From Herbaspirillum autotrophicum (lineage in GTDB: Bacteria > Pseudomonadota > Gammaproteobacteria > Burkholderiales > Burkholderiaceae_D), in NCBI RefSeq assembly GCF_001189915.1, contig NZ_LFLS01000022.1, positions 1-64,000 on the forward strand: a stretch of DNA of 64,000 nt, given 5' to 3'. The position numbers were made by a program, and so were the translations under genes. Shown piece by piece: positions 19,739-28,939 of this stretch; position 1 is the first letter of the stretch, and every line of letters starts with the position of its first letter. A model generated the notes under the pieces. The model did not search any database. It was not told the DNA's origin and saw nothing but the letters and a program-made list of their open reading frames with translations.

Positions 19739-20848
19739 GTGGGGGCAATTTCGCAGAAAAACAAGGACCTGTTCGAGAATCTGTTCGTGCTTGAATTGGC
19801 CAACAATCACTGGGGCCGGCTTGAGCGTGGATTGAAGATCATTCGCGATCATGGCTCCGTGGTGCGCTTCAATAACGTCAAAGCGGCAATCAAACTGCAG
19901 TTCCGTGATGTCGATGCGTTTATCCATCCGGACTTCAAGGGCACTTCCGAGCAGCGTTACATCAAGAAGACTGAAGATACCAAACTGACGCGCGATGAGT
20001 TCGCGCGCATGGTCGAAGAGATCAAGCAGGTGTCCTGCATTCCGATGGCGACCCCGTTTGACGAAGCCTCGGTAGACCTGTGTGTCGAGTTCGACATGCC
20101 GATCATCAAGATCGCCAGTTCCGACATGAATGACTGGGTGCTGATCGAAAAGATTGCGTCGACACGACGTCCCGTCATCGCCTCTACCGGTGGTGCTTCG
20201 GAAAAAGATCTGGACGATCTGGTGCGCTTTTTCGAAAAGCGCGACATTCCGCTGTCCATCAATCACTGCGTATCGCTGTATCCATCGGAAGATGGTGAGC
20301 TGGAACTGGATCAGATCGACTATCTGAAGAAGCGTTATCCGAATCTGGTGGTCGGCTTGTCCACGCATGAATATCACGACTGGCATTCGTCGATGTTGAT
20401 TTCTTATGGCAAGGGCGCCCGGACCTGGGAGCGGCATATCGATATTGATTACGAAGGCGTCCCGGTATCCTCCTATTGTTCATTGCCGCATCAATGCGAT
20501 GCCTGGTTCAAGGCGTTTCAGAAGAGCCGGGAAATGTGTGGCGGTCGAAGCCAGTCGCGTCGCGTGATTTCCAAGAAGGAAACACAATACCTGGATGCAT
20601 TGGTGCGTGGCGTGTATGCCAAACGCAACCTGGAACCGGGATACGTATTTTCGAAAGATGATTTCGAAAAAGATTTTTATCTGGCAATTCCGCTGCGCAA
20701 GGGGCAGTTGTCGTGCCGTGAAATCATGAATGGCGAACAATTGACAACCGAACTGAAGGCCGATGAAGCGTTGACGATCAATCACATCGATGGCCCTTAC
20801 AGCGAAAGCCAGGCATTGAAGGAATTGATTCTGAATCGTGGGATATAA
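19739..20848 (+). CDS. N-acetylneuraminate-synthase-family protein (NeuB-like)
   Basis: A 369-residue TIM-barrel protein with the features of sialic-acid-type synthases. FVLELANNHWGRLERGLKII is near the start, AAIKLQF follows, then SCIPMATPFDEASVDL, the segment PIIKIASSDMNDW and RPVIASTGGAS, and LSTHEYH at the expected distance. A C-terminal antifreeze-like (SAF) part is present (RGVYAKRNLEPGYVFSKDDF). These enzymes condense phosphoenolpyruvate with an aldose such as ManNAc. Its sequence diverges from true NeuB, so the acceptor may differ. The start is GTG 19739 after GGGAG at 19730-19734. It is five bases ahead of the thiamine-diphosphate enzyme, so translation is likely coupled. Confidence 0.8.
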   Translation: MGAISQKNKDLFENLFVLELANNHWGRLERGLKIIRDHGSVVRFNNVKAAIKLQFRDVDAFIHPDFKGTSEQRYIKKTEDTKLTRDEFARMVEEIKQVSCIPMATPFDEASVDLCVEFDMPIIKIASSDMNDWVLIEKIASTRRPVIASTGGASEKDLDDLVRFFEKRDIPLSINHCVSLYPSEDGELELDQIDYLKKRYPNLVVGLSTHEYHDWHSSMLISYGKGARTWERHIDIDYEGVPVSSYCSLPHQCDAWFKAFQKSREMCGGRSQSRRVISKKETQYLDALVRGVYAKRNLEPGYVFSKDDFEKDFYLAIPLRKGQLSCREIMNGEQLTTELKADEALTINHIDGPYSESQALKELILNRGI

Positions 20849-20853
20849 GTGAC

Positions 20854-22668
20854 ATGAAGCGTGTATCGGAACAGATTGCCGAGTGGTTCGTCCACCAGGG
20901 ACTGAAACAGGTGTTTTCAGTGACCGGCGGCGGCGCCATGTTTCTCAATCAGGCACTCGGCAACAACGACGGATTGCAGTGCACCTTCATGCATCATGAA
21001 CAGGCGTGCGCGATGGCGGCAGAAGGTTATGCACGTATCGCCGGCAAACCTGCGATCGTGATGGTGACCACCGGTCCGGGCGCCATCAATGCCTTTAACG
21101 GCGTATATGGTGCCTACACCGATTCGATCCCGATGATTGTCATCTCCGGGCAAGTCAAACGGGAAACCTGTCTGTCATTTCATGAACTGCCGGCATTGCG
21201 GCAGCTCGGTGATCAGGAAGGTCCGACCATCGCGATGGCGTCGGCCATCTGCAAGTATGCCGAGATCATCCGCCAGCCAGCCGATTTGGAACGCATATTG
21301 CCGGAAGCATTCCGGCAAGCCGTGACGGGACGTCCGGGACCGGTGTGGCTCGATATTCCGCTGGATATCCAGTCTGCTGTCGAAGAGCTGCATATTCCGG
21401 ACGTGGAAATTGCTGCCCGCGATGTCGTCGCCGATGCGGCGATGGTCGCGCAGTATCAAGACATCATGCGGCGTCTGGCCAGTGCCAATCGGCCATTGAT
21501 CCTGGCCGGTACCGGCGTCAGGCTGGCAGATGCCGGCAAAGCGTTGCTGCAATTTGCCGAACGCACCGGCATTCCGGTGGCGACTGCATGGACCCATGAC
21601 CTGATCGCGTCGGATCATCCCTTGTTTGCCGGCCGGCCCGGCACGATCGGTACGCGCGCAGGTAATTTTTGCCTGCAGAATGCCGATTTCGTGCTGGTCC
21701 TGGGGTCGCGTCTGAATATCCGCCAGACCAGTTATAACTGGGATTCTTTCGCCAAGAATGCCTGGGTGGCGCAAGTGGATATCGACCCGGCCGAATTGGC
21801 GAAGCCGACCATCAAGGTAGACCAGCCCATTGTTGCCGATGTCCGCCACTTCATTGCAGGACTGTCGGCGCAACTGGAGCATGCGGCGCTGCCGGACTAT
21901 TCGGCCTGGGCCAGGTGGTGCCGCAATATCGGCGATGAATATGCCGTGGTAAAAGAGCACCGGCATGTTGCCAATGCGCCGTTGAATCCCTATTTGGTGG
22001 TGGATCGTGTCTTCCGCAATATGCGCGACGACGATATTGCTGCGTGCGGCAACGCATCCGCATGCATTTTGCCATTCCAGATCGGTAGCCTCAAAGCCGG
22101 ACAGAGACTGTTCAGCAACTCCGGTTCAGCATCCATGGGCTACGATTTGCCGGCAGCTCTTGGCGCGGCAACGGCAGTTGCCAGTCATGGCGGACGGGTG
22201 ATCTGTTTCGCCGGTGACGGCAGTCTGCAGATGAATATTCAGGAATTGCAGACGCTGAAATCGGCCGGGCTCAACGTCATTGTGGTTGTCATCAATAACG
22301 GCGGTTACGTTTCGATCTGGCAAACGCACGAAAATTTCTTTGGCAAGGTGATCGGCGCCACGCCGGCTTCCGGGGTCGATTTTCCTGATTACGCAGCGGT
22401 TGCACGTGCCTACGGTATTCGCAGCGCTACCATCCGTGGCGAGCAAGATCTGGATCAACTCGATCAGTTGCTGGCGAGCGATGGACCATTGTTGCTTGAT
22501 ATTGTGGTGGATGCCCGACAAGAATTCACGCCGCGCATAAAGTCGCGTGTGGATGAAAATGGCAAATTCGTAACGCCGGAACTGGACGACATGTTCCCCT
22601 TCCTGTCGCCGCAAATCGTTGACGCCATCAGGGTTTCGGCCAATGCAATCAGCGCGGCAAAGAGATAG
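20854..22668 (+). CDS. Thiamine-diphosphate-dependent enzyme (acetolactate-synthase/YerE-like)
   Basis: A 604-residue three-domain ThDP enzyme. The activating glutamate is Glu49 (MHHEQACAMAAEGYAR). TTGPGAINAFNGVYGAY is the pyrimidine-domain signature. The diphosphate/metal motif GDGS at 454-457 ends with NN at 481-482. The central domain (about 190-340) retains the Rossmann-like fold of the acetolactate-synthase family, including VLVLGSRLNIRQ. True acetolactate synthase would come with ilvN, which is absent. Inside a deoxysugar cluster with rfbF, rfbG and rfbH, the best parallel is YerE, the flavin/ThDP enzyme that adds an acetyl group to a 4-keto-3,6-dideoxyhexose in yersiniose synthesis. 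That function is inference. Confidence 0.8.
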   Translation: MKRVSEQIAEWFVHQGLKQVFSVTGGGAMFLNQALGNNDGLQCTFMHHEQACAMAAEGYARIAGKPAIVMVTTGPGAINAFNGVYGAYTDSIPMIVISGQVKRETCLSFHELPALRQLGDQEGPTIAMASAICKYAEIIRQPADLERILPEAFRQAVTGRPGPVWLDIPLDIQSAVEELHIPDVEIAARDVVADAAMVAQYQDIMRRLASANRPLILAGTGVRLADAGKALLQFAERTGIPVATAWTHDLIASDHPLFAGRPGTIGTRAGNFCLQNADFVLVLGSRLNIRQTSYNWDSFAKNAWVAQVDIDPAELAKPTIKVDQPIVADVRHFIAGLSAQLEHAALPDYSAWARWCRNIGDEYAVVKEHRHVANAPLNPYLVVDRVFRNMRDDDIAACGNASACILPFQIGSLKAGQRLFSNSGSASMGYDLPAALGAATAVASHGGRVICFAGDGSLQMNIQELQTLKSAGLNVIVVVINNGGYVSIWQTHENFFGKVIGATPASGVDFPDYAAVARAYGIRSATIRGEQDLDQLDQLLASDGPLLLDIVVDARQEFTPRIKSRVDENGKFVTPELDDMFPFLSPQIVDAIRVSANAISAAKR

Positions 22669-22705
22669 GGCAGTGGCTCAGAAAACCTGAAGCACAGGAT
22701 AAGCA

Positions 22706-23689
22706 GTGTCGACACTTTTGATCATCGGCGGTACCGGATTTTTCGGAAAATCGATTCTGGACGTGTTTCAGCGCGGTGGTCTGGCGCGCTGGGGCATCGA
22801 GCGGGTGATCGCCATGTCGCGGCATGCGACGCGGCTGCGCGATGAAGCGCCCTGGCTGGTGGCGGAGCGGGTTGAGTTGTTGTGTGCCGATATTGCACAG
22901 GTGGACGCATTGCCGGCGGCGGATTTCGTGATTCATGCGGCAGCCTCGACCGATGCCCGGAAGTATAAGGAACAGCCGGCGCAAGAGCGCCGCAATATCG
23001 AGGCCGGCATTGACAATTATTGTCGGCTCGCGGGTCGGTATCATGCCAGCAGCAAGATTGTGTATGCCAGCTCCGGTGCCGTCTATGGTACGCAGCCGGC
23101 AGACCTGGAAGGCGTTCCGGAAGACTTCATCAGCGACGATCAGGAGCGGATACCGGAAGAGAAGCGCGAATATGTCTATGGCAAACGGGCTGCCGAAGAC
23201 GCAGTCCGGCAGCTTGGCGCACAGGGGTTGTCGATCAGTATCGCCAGATGTTTCGCTTTTGTCGGTCCATGGTTGCCGCGTGACCAGCATTTCGCGATAG
23301 GCAATTTTTTGAATGACGGATTGCATGGCAGGCCCGTCACCGTTAAAGCCAGCAAACAGGTGTATCGCAGTTATATGCATGCCGACGATCTGGTGGAGTG
23401 GCTGATGACGATTGCCGCCCATGCCGGTCCGGAGTGCCCTTGCTATAACGTCGGCTCGGAGCAGGCAGTGTTGATGGGGGAGCTGGCGCACGTGGTCGCA
23501 AAGCAATTTGATGTACCGGTCAGTGTTGCCGCCATCACCGACGCTGACATTGATCGTTATGTGCCATCGACCAGGAAGGCGGCCCGCGAGTTGGGGTTGC
23601 ACCCGACGCGGGATCTGCAGACTGCCGTTGCGGAAAGTATTCTTTCCGTCAGGCAGGCCGAGGTAAATAAATTGAAGGCAGGCCGGTAA
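22706..23689 (+). CDS. NAD-dependent epimerase/dehydratase-family sugar reductase
   Basis: A 327-residue extended SDR with GGTGFFG at residues 8-14, the ASS...VYG active-site strand and YVYGKRAAE carrying the Tyr-x3-Lys pair. The C-terminal half has YRSYMHADDLVEW and YNVGSEQAV, typical of nucleotide-sugar epimerases and reductases. Directly after the ThDP enzyme it is placed like YerF, which reduces the acetyl side chain of the branched sugar, but an epimerase role is equally compatible with the sequence. GTG start at 22706; the SD is weak. Confidence 0.75.
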   Translation: MSTLLIIGGTGFFGKSILDVFQRGGLARWGIERVIAMSRHATRLRDEAPWLVAERVELLCADIAQVDALPAADFVIHAAASTDARKYKEQPAQERRNIEAGIDNYCRLAGRYHASSKIVYASSGAVYGTQPADLEGVPEDFISDDQERIPEEKREYVYGKRAAEDAVRQLGAQGLSISIARCFAFVGPWLPRDQHFAIGNFLNDGLHGRPVTVKASKQVYRSYMHADDLVEWLMTIAAHAGPECPCYNVGSEQAVLMGELAHVVAKQFDVPVSVAAITDADIDRYVPSTRKAARELGLHPTRDLQTAVAESILSVRQAEVNKLKAGR

Positions 23690-23704
23690 CGGCAGGAGGG
23701 CGTC

Positions 23705-24493
23705 GTGACGCAGGTATCGAAAACACAATCTGATTTTGCCCATGCAGGTTTTACGGTCTGCAAGAATGCGCTCGGCCAGGATTTGCTGGACAGCGTAAGA
23801 GCAGATCTGATTGCATTGGCACATCTGCTGACCGGCAAGCATTTTGCATCGGCCGATGCTTGCTGGAATTATTTCCGCGCATTCGATCGTAAAGCCGGCA
23901 GCACGTTTTACAACGGTTTCAAGCATCTGCCATCGGTACATCAAATCAGTGCCAGTGCACAGATAATTGAGGCCTTGAAGCATGGCGCCGGCATGTCTTT
24001 GCCGGCACTGGTCGATGTCAATTGTCGTATCGACGCCAATGGCGAAGATAAATTCCTGTTCGACTGGCATCAGGATTACTGGTTTTCAGTTTGTTCTCCG
24101 CAGGCAGTGGTAGTCTGGATTCCGGTAGAAGCCATCAGTGAGGAAACCGGGAGTCTGGAATTGATTTCCAATGCCTGGACTGATGGCAGGATTTTCAAAA
24201 CGCGTGCCGGCGACGTCTACCACTCCTATGCCGATGCGGTGGTGCTGGACGACAGCATTCCCACCGAGCGGGCATGTTCTGCAACCGGTTTGCTGGATCG
24301 CGGCGATATCCTGCTGTTCAAATTCAATACGCTGCACAAGTCGGAGCCGGTTCGGTCTGGGAGCCGCTCCAGATTCACAATACAACTGCGATTTGCCGAT
24401 TATGGCGATCCTGAGTTTCAGGGAAATTGCTTTAAGCCAGGTGTCGTTAATTCTCGTCAAGTCGATTTTTTAGTAAAGGAAGGTCAAAAATGA
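23705..24493 (+). CDS. Phytanoyl-CoA-dioxygenase-like Fe(II)/2-oxoglutarate oxygenase
   Basis: A 262-residue protein with the double-stranded beta-helix pattern of the PhyH group. The iron ligands are His122 and Asp124 (FDWHQDYWFS) and the distal His211 (LHKSEP), with Arg220 or Arg222 placed to bind 2-oxoglutarate (SRSRFTIQLRF). Members in glycan and natural-product clusters hydroxylate or epimerise sugars and lipids. It sits between the sugar reductase and the methyltransferases and overlaps the next gene by 4 bases, so it belongs to the tailoring part of the operon. GTG start. Confidence 0.8.
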   Translation: MTQVSKTQSDFAHAGFTVCKNALGQDLLDSVRADLIALAHLLTGKHFASADACWNYFRAFDRKAGSTFYNGFKHLPSVHQISASAQIIEALKHGAGMSLPALVDVNCRIDANGEDKFLFDWHQDYWFSVCSPQAVVVWIPVEAISEETGSLELISNAWTDGRIFKTRAGDVYHSYADAVVLDDSIPTERACSATGLLDRGDILLFKFNTLHKSEPVRSGSRSRFTIQLRFADYGDPEFQGNCFKPGVVNSRQVDFLVKEGQK

Positions 24494-25290
24494 GTATCTG
24501 GGATCTGAAAAAACACGATGCGCCCTTAGTGCAGATGTACGGCGTTCACTCCGAAAAAGACAAGCAGTACTGGGAGGGTTTCGGTGCGCTGCAGGAGAAG
24601 TTCCCGCACTCGACATTGCATACATTGACGCATTGGCCGGTCTATACGAAACGCATTCTGATGACCAGATATCTGGCCCATTACGAACTGTTCAAAATGA
24701 CAATGGATCTGCCAGGCAGTATCGTTGAGCTCGGTGTTTCGCGTGGCGTTTCATTTTTCTCTTTCCATAAGTTCCTGGAAATCTTTCTGCCAACCGACAC
24801 GTCGAAGAAAGTCTATGGTTTCGATTCGTTCGAGGGTTTGAATGATTTTTCGGAAAAAGATGGCACCACCAACTACGACGTTACCAGCGACAAGAAGGAT
24901 GGCGGCTGGTCTGCGGAAGGCGTGGAGGCAGAGATTTTTGCGCTGGCCGAGCTGTTCAATGCCGACAATATCCTGGCGCGCGAGCGTTCGCGTCTGATCA
25001 AAGGCCGGGTTCAGGACACGATGGAACAGTTCCTGCAGGATACGCCGGGACTGCGTATCAATCTTCTCCATTTCGATCTGGATCTGTACGAACCGACCCT
25101 GTATACGCTTGAGAAGCTGTGGGATCTGGTGGTGCCGGGCGGCGTGGTGGTGTTCGATGAATACGGTCTGCCGCCATGGGGTGGCGAAGCAACGGCATTC
25201 GACGAATTCCGTGCCAAGCGCAATCTGACGGTCAAGTTGCACAAGTTCAGCTGGTGCCTGACACCGACTGCGTATTGCATCAAGGAATAA
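24490..25290 (+). CDS. TylF/MycF-type SAM-dependent O-methyltransferase
   Basis: 266 residues with the TylF/MycF layout. IVELGVSRGVSFFSF (78-92) is the SAM loop, FDSFEGL (111-117) the next conserved block, and a metal site is suggested by FDLDLYEPT (195-203) and VVVFDEYGLPPWGGEA (219-234). Enzymes of this family are Mg2+-dependent sugar O-methyltransferases. The ATGA overlap with the dioxygenase gene indicates coupled translation. It probably methylates a hydroxyl on the glycan, perhaps one created by the preceding oxygenase. Confidence 0.85.
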   Translation: MSIWDLKKHDAPLVQMYGVHSEKDKQYWEGFGALQEKFPHSTLHTLTHWPVYTKRILMTRYLAHYELFKMTMDLPGSIVELGVSRGVSFFSFHKFLEIFLPTDTSKKVYGFDSFEGLNDFSEKDGTTNYDVTSDKKDGGWSAEGVEAEIFALAELFNADNILARERSRLIKGRVQDTMEQFLQDTPGLRINLLHFDLDLYEPTLYTLEKLWDLVVPGGVVVFDEYGLPPWGGEATAFDEFRAKRNLTVKLHKFSWCLTPTAYCIKE

Positions 25291-25406
25291 CGCGCTTGTC
25301 TGCGCGCTGTCCGATCTTGAAAGCAAGAGCGGGCAGGGTGCAGCAATCTTGTGCGGAAGTACCTGCTGGACGGCCCGGGTCGCGCTGGAAAATAAAATGA
25401 GAAGAG

Positions 25407-26369
25407 ATGGCAATGTCAAACAATGGAAATCCGTCGATGCAGAACAGCGTCCAAATTCAGATCAATGAGTTGTATCAGGTTCTGGCTCATCCGCTGCAAG
25501 AGACTGCATCGCAACAAGGCATTCAGATAAAGATCGCGGCGCATTACGTCGACTTCATCAGACAGAACAATATCATCCGTCTGGCCGTCAAGCATTTCGT
25601 CTATGCGCACGACATCATCAAGGCCTTCGACTACTATTTCAGTGCAGTGGAACCCGAGAATTTTCACGGTTTCCGGCTGGTGGATTATTCATTGCCGAAG
25701 TACCACGAAGTGCCAGGATATGCCTTTGGGCCGGTCTATTTCCCGTCTCTTTCAGAGCCGATGGTGACGACCGTGCAATACCTCGATTTTGCCAATTTGA
25801 AGCCGGGCTCCAATGTACTCGATCTGGGTGCTTATTCCGGTCTGACCTCGATCATGTTCAAGGAGCGGGTCGGGCGACTTGGCAAGGTTGTCGCGGTGGA
25901 TGCGGATGAACAAAATGTCGGTGCAATTGAAAAAAACTTCAAAATGTACAAGCAGCATACCGGGAACGATATTGATCTGCTTTACGCGGCGGTATGGAGC
26001 CACTGCAACGGCTTGAGCTTTTCATCTGAAGGCAATATGGGGTCCAGTGCTTCGGAGATCGTCGGCAATAATCGGGGAAACAACTTGCTGGTCAAGTCTC
26101 TGACATTGGACAAAATAGTAGAAATTGCGAAACTGGATCATCTCGATTTCATCAAGTGTGATGTCGAGGGGGCGGAGGCCGTCATTTTCGAGCAAGCCGA
26201 TTTTCTGATTTCCAGAAAGCCACGGATCATTATCGAGCCGCATTTTGTCGGCGGTGTTGAAACCACCGAAAAATGTATTCGGGACTTGGCCAAGTACGGC
26301 TACCAGTGCAAGCGTCTGCATCAGACCGGCGTAGATGTTCCTCTGCTGGAATGTCATCCGCCCTCGTAA
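25407..26369 (+). CDS. FkbM-family methyltransferase
   Basis: 320 residues. The C-terminal two thirds have VLDLGAYSGLTS (SAM loop), VAVDADEQNVGAIEKNF and the FkbM hallmark LDHLDFIKCDVEGAE, followed by PRIIIEPHFV. The N-terminal 110 residues (YVDFIRQNNIIRLAVKHFVYAHD) have no clear match and may bind the acceptor. FkbM-type enzymes O-methylate sugars and polyketides. Same strand and cluster as the TylF-like gene, 116 bases downstream of it. Confidence 0.85.
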   Translation: MAMSNNGNPSMQNSVQIQINELYQVLAHPLQETASQQGIQIKIAAHYVDFIRQNNIIRLAVKHFVYAHDIIKAFDYYFSAVEPENFHGFRLVDYSLPKYHEVPGYAFGPVYFPSLSEPMVTTVQYLDFANLKPGSNVLDLGAYSGLTSIMFKERVGRLGKVVAVDADEQNVGAIEKNFKMYKQHTGNDIDLLYAAVWSHCNGLSFSSEGNMGSSASEIVGNNRGNNLLVKSLTLDKIVEIAKLDHLDFIKCDVEGAEAVIFEQADFLISRKPRIIIEPHFVGGVETTEKCIRDLAKYGYQCKRLHQTGVDVPLLECHPPS

Positions 26370-26376
26370 CAACCTG

Positions 26377-26394
26377 CGGCATCTTCTGATGCCG
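26377..26394 (+). repeat. Short hairpin between two methyltransferase genes
   Basis: CGGCATC and GATGCCG flank a TTCT loop, a 7-bp perfect stem in the 105-base gap before the last methyltransferase. There is no T-run, so it is more likely an mRNA stabiliser or attenuator-like structure than a terminator. Confidence 0.3.
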
Positions 26395-26474
26395 GGTGGT
26401 GGCGTTGACGTTGCGTGATTGCGCAGTCGTGGTCATGCCGCTCCGTGTGACGGATACACTTTGAGAGATGTAAG

Positions 26475-27341
26475 ATGAGCAAAGATCGCATCGCCAAAAG
26501 CTGCATTTGCTGTGGCGGCAAGGTACTGAACAAATCGCCTGCAATACTGATGCCCTTTGTCGCCAAACGGGTGTTCGATCACGAACCGGTGATGGTATCG
26601 CCCGAATGGGGCATGCAAGATTTGCAAACGGGTATGGCTTATTCGGTTTGCAACACCATTCAATGCAACGATTGCGGTGTCACGTTTCTTGATATTCGTT
26701 TTTCAGACAGCGAGATGGCGGCGCTGTATGCAAATTATCGCGGCGAAGAGTACGAGCGACTGCGCATCCATTACGAGCCGGGCTACGCCAGGCGTGCCGC
26801 GGCTTATACCGGCCGCTTCACCTACATTGATCAGATGGATGCCTTTTTGCGTCCGCTGGTGCCGGCTGCACCGGCGATTCTTGACTGGGGCGGAGACACC
26901 GGCAGAAATACGCCGTTGCTGCAACAGGCCAGTCTGGTGCACGTCTACGATATTTCGAATGTGGCGACGGTGGATGGCGTCAGTGCCGTCAGCATGGACA
27001 TCGTGAAGCAAACCAGATATGACCTGATCGTATGCAATCAGGTGCTCGAGCATGTGCCCTATCCGTTCGACTTTATCGCAGAGATGGCGGCGGTGATGGA
27101 TGATGACACCATCTTGTGCATTGGCGTGCCATATGAAAATCTCATGCGCAGTCAGCCGGCTTCGCGGGAAATCTACAAACAGAAACACCACTGGCATGAG
27201 CACATCAATTTCTTTTCCGCAGAGTCGCTGCAGAAAATGGTGATGCGTGCCGGTTTGCGCCCGGTGGAGATGATCTTGATTGATGCAGTGCAGGGGGATC
27301 TGAAAGGCTGTATTGCAGTTCTCGCCTGCCGCCGCGCTTGA
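26475..27341 (+). CDS. SAM methyltransferase with N-terminal zinc ribbon
   Basis: 288 residues. Paired cysteines at 10/13 (CICC) and 64/67 (CNDC) form a zinc-ribbon-like start, as in several methyltransferases of glycan clusters. The SAM domain begins ILDWGGDTGRNTPLL and continues YDLIVCNQVLEHVPYPFDF, the Methyltransf_23 pattern. HWHEHINFFSAESLQKM is typical of the same group. It ends the plus-strand glycan cluster and converges on rfbD. Substrate unknown. Confidence 0.8.
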   Translation: MSKDRIAKSCICCGGKVLNKSPAILMPFVAKRVFDHEPVMVSPEWGMQDLQTGMAYSVCNTIQCNDCGVTFLDIRFSDSEMAALYANYRGEEYERLRIHYEPGYARRAAAYTGRFTYIDQMDAFLRPLVPAAPAILDWGGDTGRNTPLLQQASLVHVYDISNVATVDGVSAVSMDIVKQTRYDLIVCNQVLEHVPYPFDFIAEMAAVMDDDTILCIGVPYENLMRSQPASREIYKQKHHWHEHINFFSAESLQKMVMRAGLRPVEMILIDAVQGDLKGCIAVLACRRA

Positions 27342-27371
27342 CCGCTTTGCGGTTGCCGCTGGCAAGGCAGT

Positions 27372-28283
27372 TTAGTGATCATTCGCGATGAGTTCGCTGA
27401 GGCAGGCGGTGACATCGGATTGCCACGCCGGCATCGTGATCGCAAACGTCTTCTGCATTTTTTCCAGTGACAGACGCGAGTTCAGCGGTCTGGCTGCCGG
27501 TGTCGGATAGGCCGCGGACGGAATCGCTGCAATCTTATCGGCAGTGGCCTTGATCGCCATCCGGTGCGCTTGCAGTTGTGTCGCGATAAAGCAGGCATAT
27601 TCATGCCAGGACGTGGCACCGCCAGCAGTCAGATGGTAAAGACCGCTGGTCGCGCGCAAGTCGTCCAGCATTGCTGTATCACCGATGCCATTTGTCAGCA
27701 GATGGCGCGTGACATCGCTGATGGTTCTGGCCCAGGTCGGTGCGCCAATCTGATCAGCGACAATGGCCAATTGTTCGCGCTCCTGCATCAGGCGCATCAT
27801 GGTCTTCAGAAAATTGTTGCCGTGTACCCCATAGACCCAGCTGGTTCTGAATATCCAGTGTGCTTCGCAGGCAGTGGCAACAGCCAGTTCCCCCGCCAGT
27901 TTGCTGCGGCCATAGACGTTCAGCGGGTTGGTCGCATCGTCTTCCTCATAGCTGCCATTCTTGCTGCCATCAAACACATAATCAGTCGAATAATGAATCA
28001 TACCGGCACCCAGTGCCTGTGCTTCCTGCGCCATCACCGCCGGTGCTTCGGCATTGATGCGCATGGTCAGTTCCGGTTCGCTTTCGGCTTGATCGACCGC
28101 GGTATAGGCCGCGGCATTGATGAGCAATTGCGGCTGGTGGTAGCGGATGACCGCACGCACCTGATCGGGATCGGTCAAATCCATGTGTGTGCGATCAAGC
28201 GCAATCACCTCGCCCAGTGGCGGCAACTGCCGCGCCAGTTCATAACCGATCTGACCGTTGGCGCCGATGAGCAGGATCTTCAT
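27372..28283 (-). CDS. rfbD: dTDP-4-dehydrorhamnose reductase
   Basis: 303 residues with the RfbD marks. GANGQIGYELARQL at 7-20 is the NADP-binding loop, and THMDLTDPDQVRAVI, NAAAYTAVDQAE, YSTDYVFDG and YGRSKLAGE (Tyr-x3-Lys) follow. It performs the last step to dTDP-L-rhamnose. It overlaps rfbC by 4 bases (ATGA type), so the two are translated together. The upstream partners rfbA and rfbB are not present in the window. Confidence 0.96.
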   Translation of the reverse strand: MKILLIGANGQIGYELARQLPPLGEVIALDRTHMDLTDPDQVRAVIRYHQPQLLINAAAYTAVDQAESEPELTMRINAEAPAVMAQEAQALGAGMIHYSTDYVFDGSKNGSYEEDDATNPLNVYGRSKLAGELAVATACEAHWIFRTSWVYGVHGNNFLKTMMRLMQEREQLAIVADQIGAPTWARTISDVTRHLLTNGIGDTAMLDDLRATSGLYHLTAGGATSWHEYACFIATQLQAHRMAIKATADKIAAIPSAAYPTPAARPLNSRLSLEKMQKTFAITMPAWQSDVTACLSELIANDH

Positions 28284-28825
28284 GGGTAGGTGTCGGCATG
28301 CTTGAGCGGCAGGCCGAGCATGTCTTTCGCAGACAGGATGGGCGCCGCCTGCAGTTGCCAGTCAATGCCGAGGTCCGGATCATCCCAGCGGATGCAGCGT
28401 TCGTGTGCGGGCATCCAGTAGTCGGTGGTCTTGTATAAAAATTCGGTATCGTCAGCGAGCGCCACAAAGCCATGGGCGAAGCCGGGCGGTATCCATAACT
28501 GGTGCTTGTTGTCGGCAGACAGAACCGTGCTTGTCCATTGCCCGAAGCCGGGGGAGCTGCGGCGGATGTCGACAACCACATCCAGTGCCGCACCGCGAAT
28601 GACGCGCACCAGTTTGCCTTGCGGATGCACGATTTGATAATGCAGGCCGCGCAGCACGTTTTTTGCCGAGCGCGTGTGATTGTCTTGCACGAAGACCGGC
28701 GAGAGGCCGGTCAGTTCAGTGAAGCGGCGGGTGTTGAAGCTTTCGTAGAAGAATCCGCGCGCGTCACCGAAAACTTCCGGTGCGATGCAGAGGACTTCGG
28801 GAAGCGAAGTGGGGCTTGTCTTCAT
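28280..28825 (-). CDS. rfbC: dTDP-4-dehydrorhamnose 3,5-epimerase
   Basis: 181 residues from ATG 28825. An in-frame extension to 28939 is rejected because homologues start near the PEVLCIAPEVFGDARGFFYE segment and 181 residues is the family length. The conserved cupin motifs are present: FVQDNHTRSAKNVLRGLHYQ with the catalytic His, KLVRVIRGAALDVVVDIR, and IPPGFAHGFVAL. It converts dTDP-4-keto-6-deoxyglucose to the 4-keto-rhamnose epimer, the substrate of RfbD. Confidence 0.95.
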   Translation of the reverse strand: MKTSPTSLPEVLCIAPEVFGDARGFFYESFNTRRFTELTGLSPVFVQDNHTRSAKNVLRGLHYQIVHPQGKLVRVIRGAALDVVVDIRRSSPGFGQWTSTVLSADNKHQLWIPPGFAHGFVALADDTEFLYKTTDYWMPAHERCIRWDDPDLGIDWQLQAAPILSAKDMLGLPLKHADTYP

Positions 28826-28939
28826 GTCCGTATTTCGGTTGGCGCCCATGCCGGCGTGATTGATATTGCCGGCATTGTACGGCCAGAGTGGTCCGGACGC
28901 ACCGGCTGCAGAGCAGCTATGCGACCGGATTGTCCGCAA

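Noticed and set aside
22649-24070. 473-residue open frame on the minus strand
   Set aside because: It is antisense to the epimerase and dioxygenase genes, whose motifs are clear; no family features in the antisense translation.
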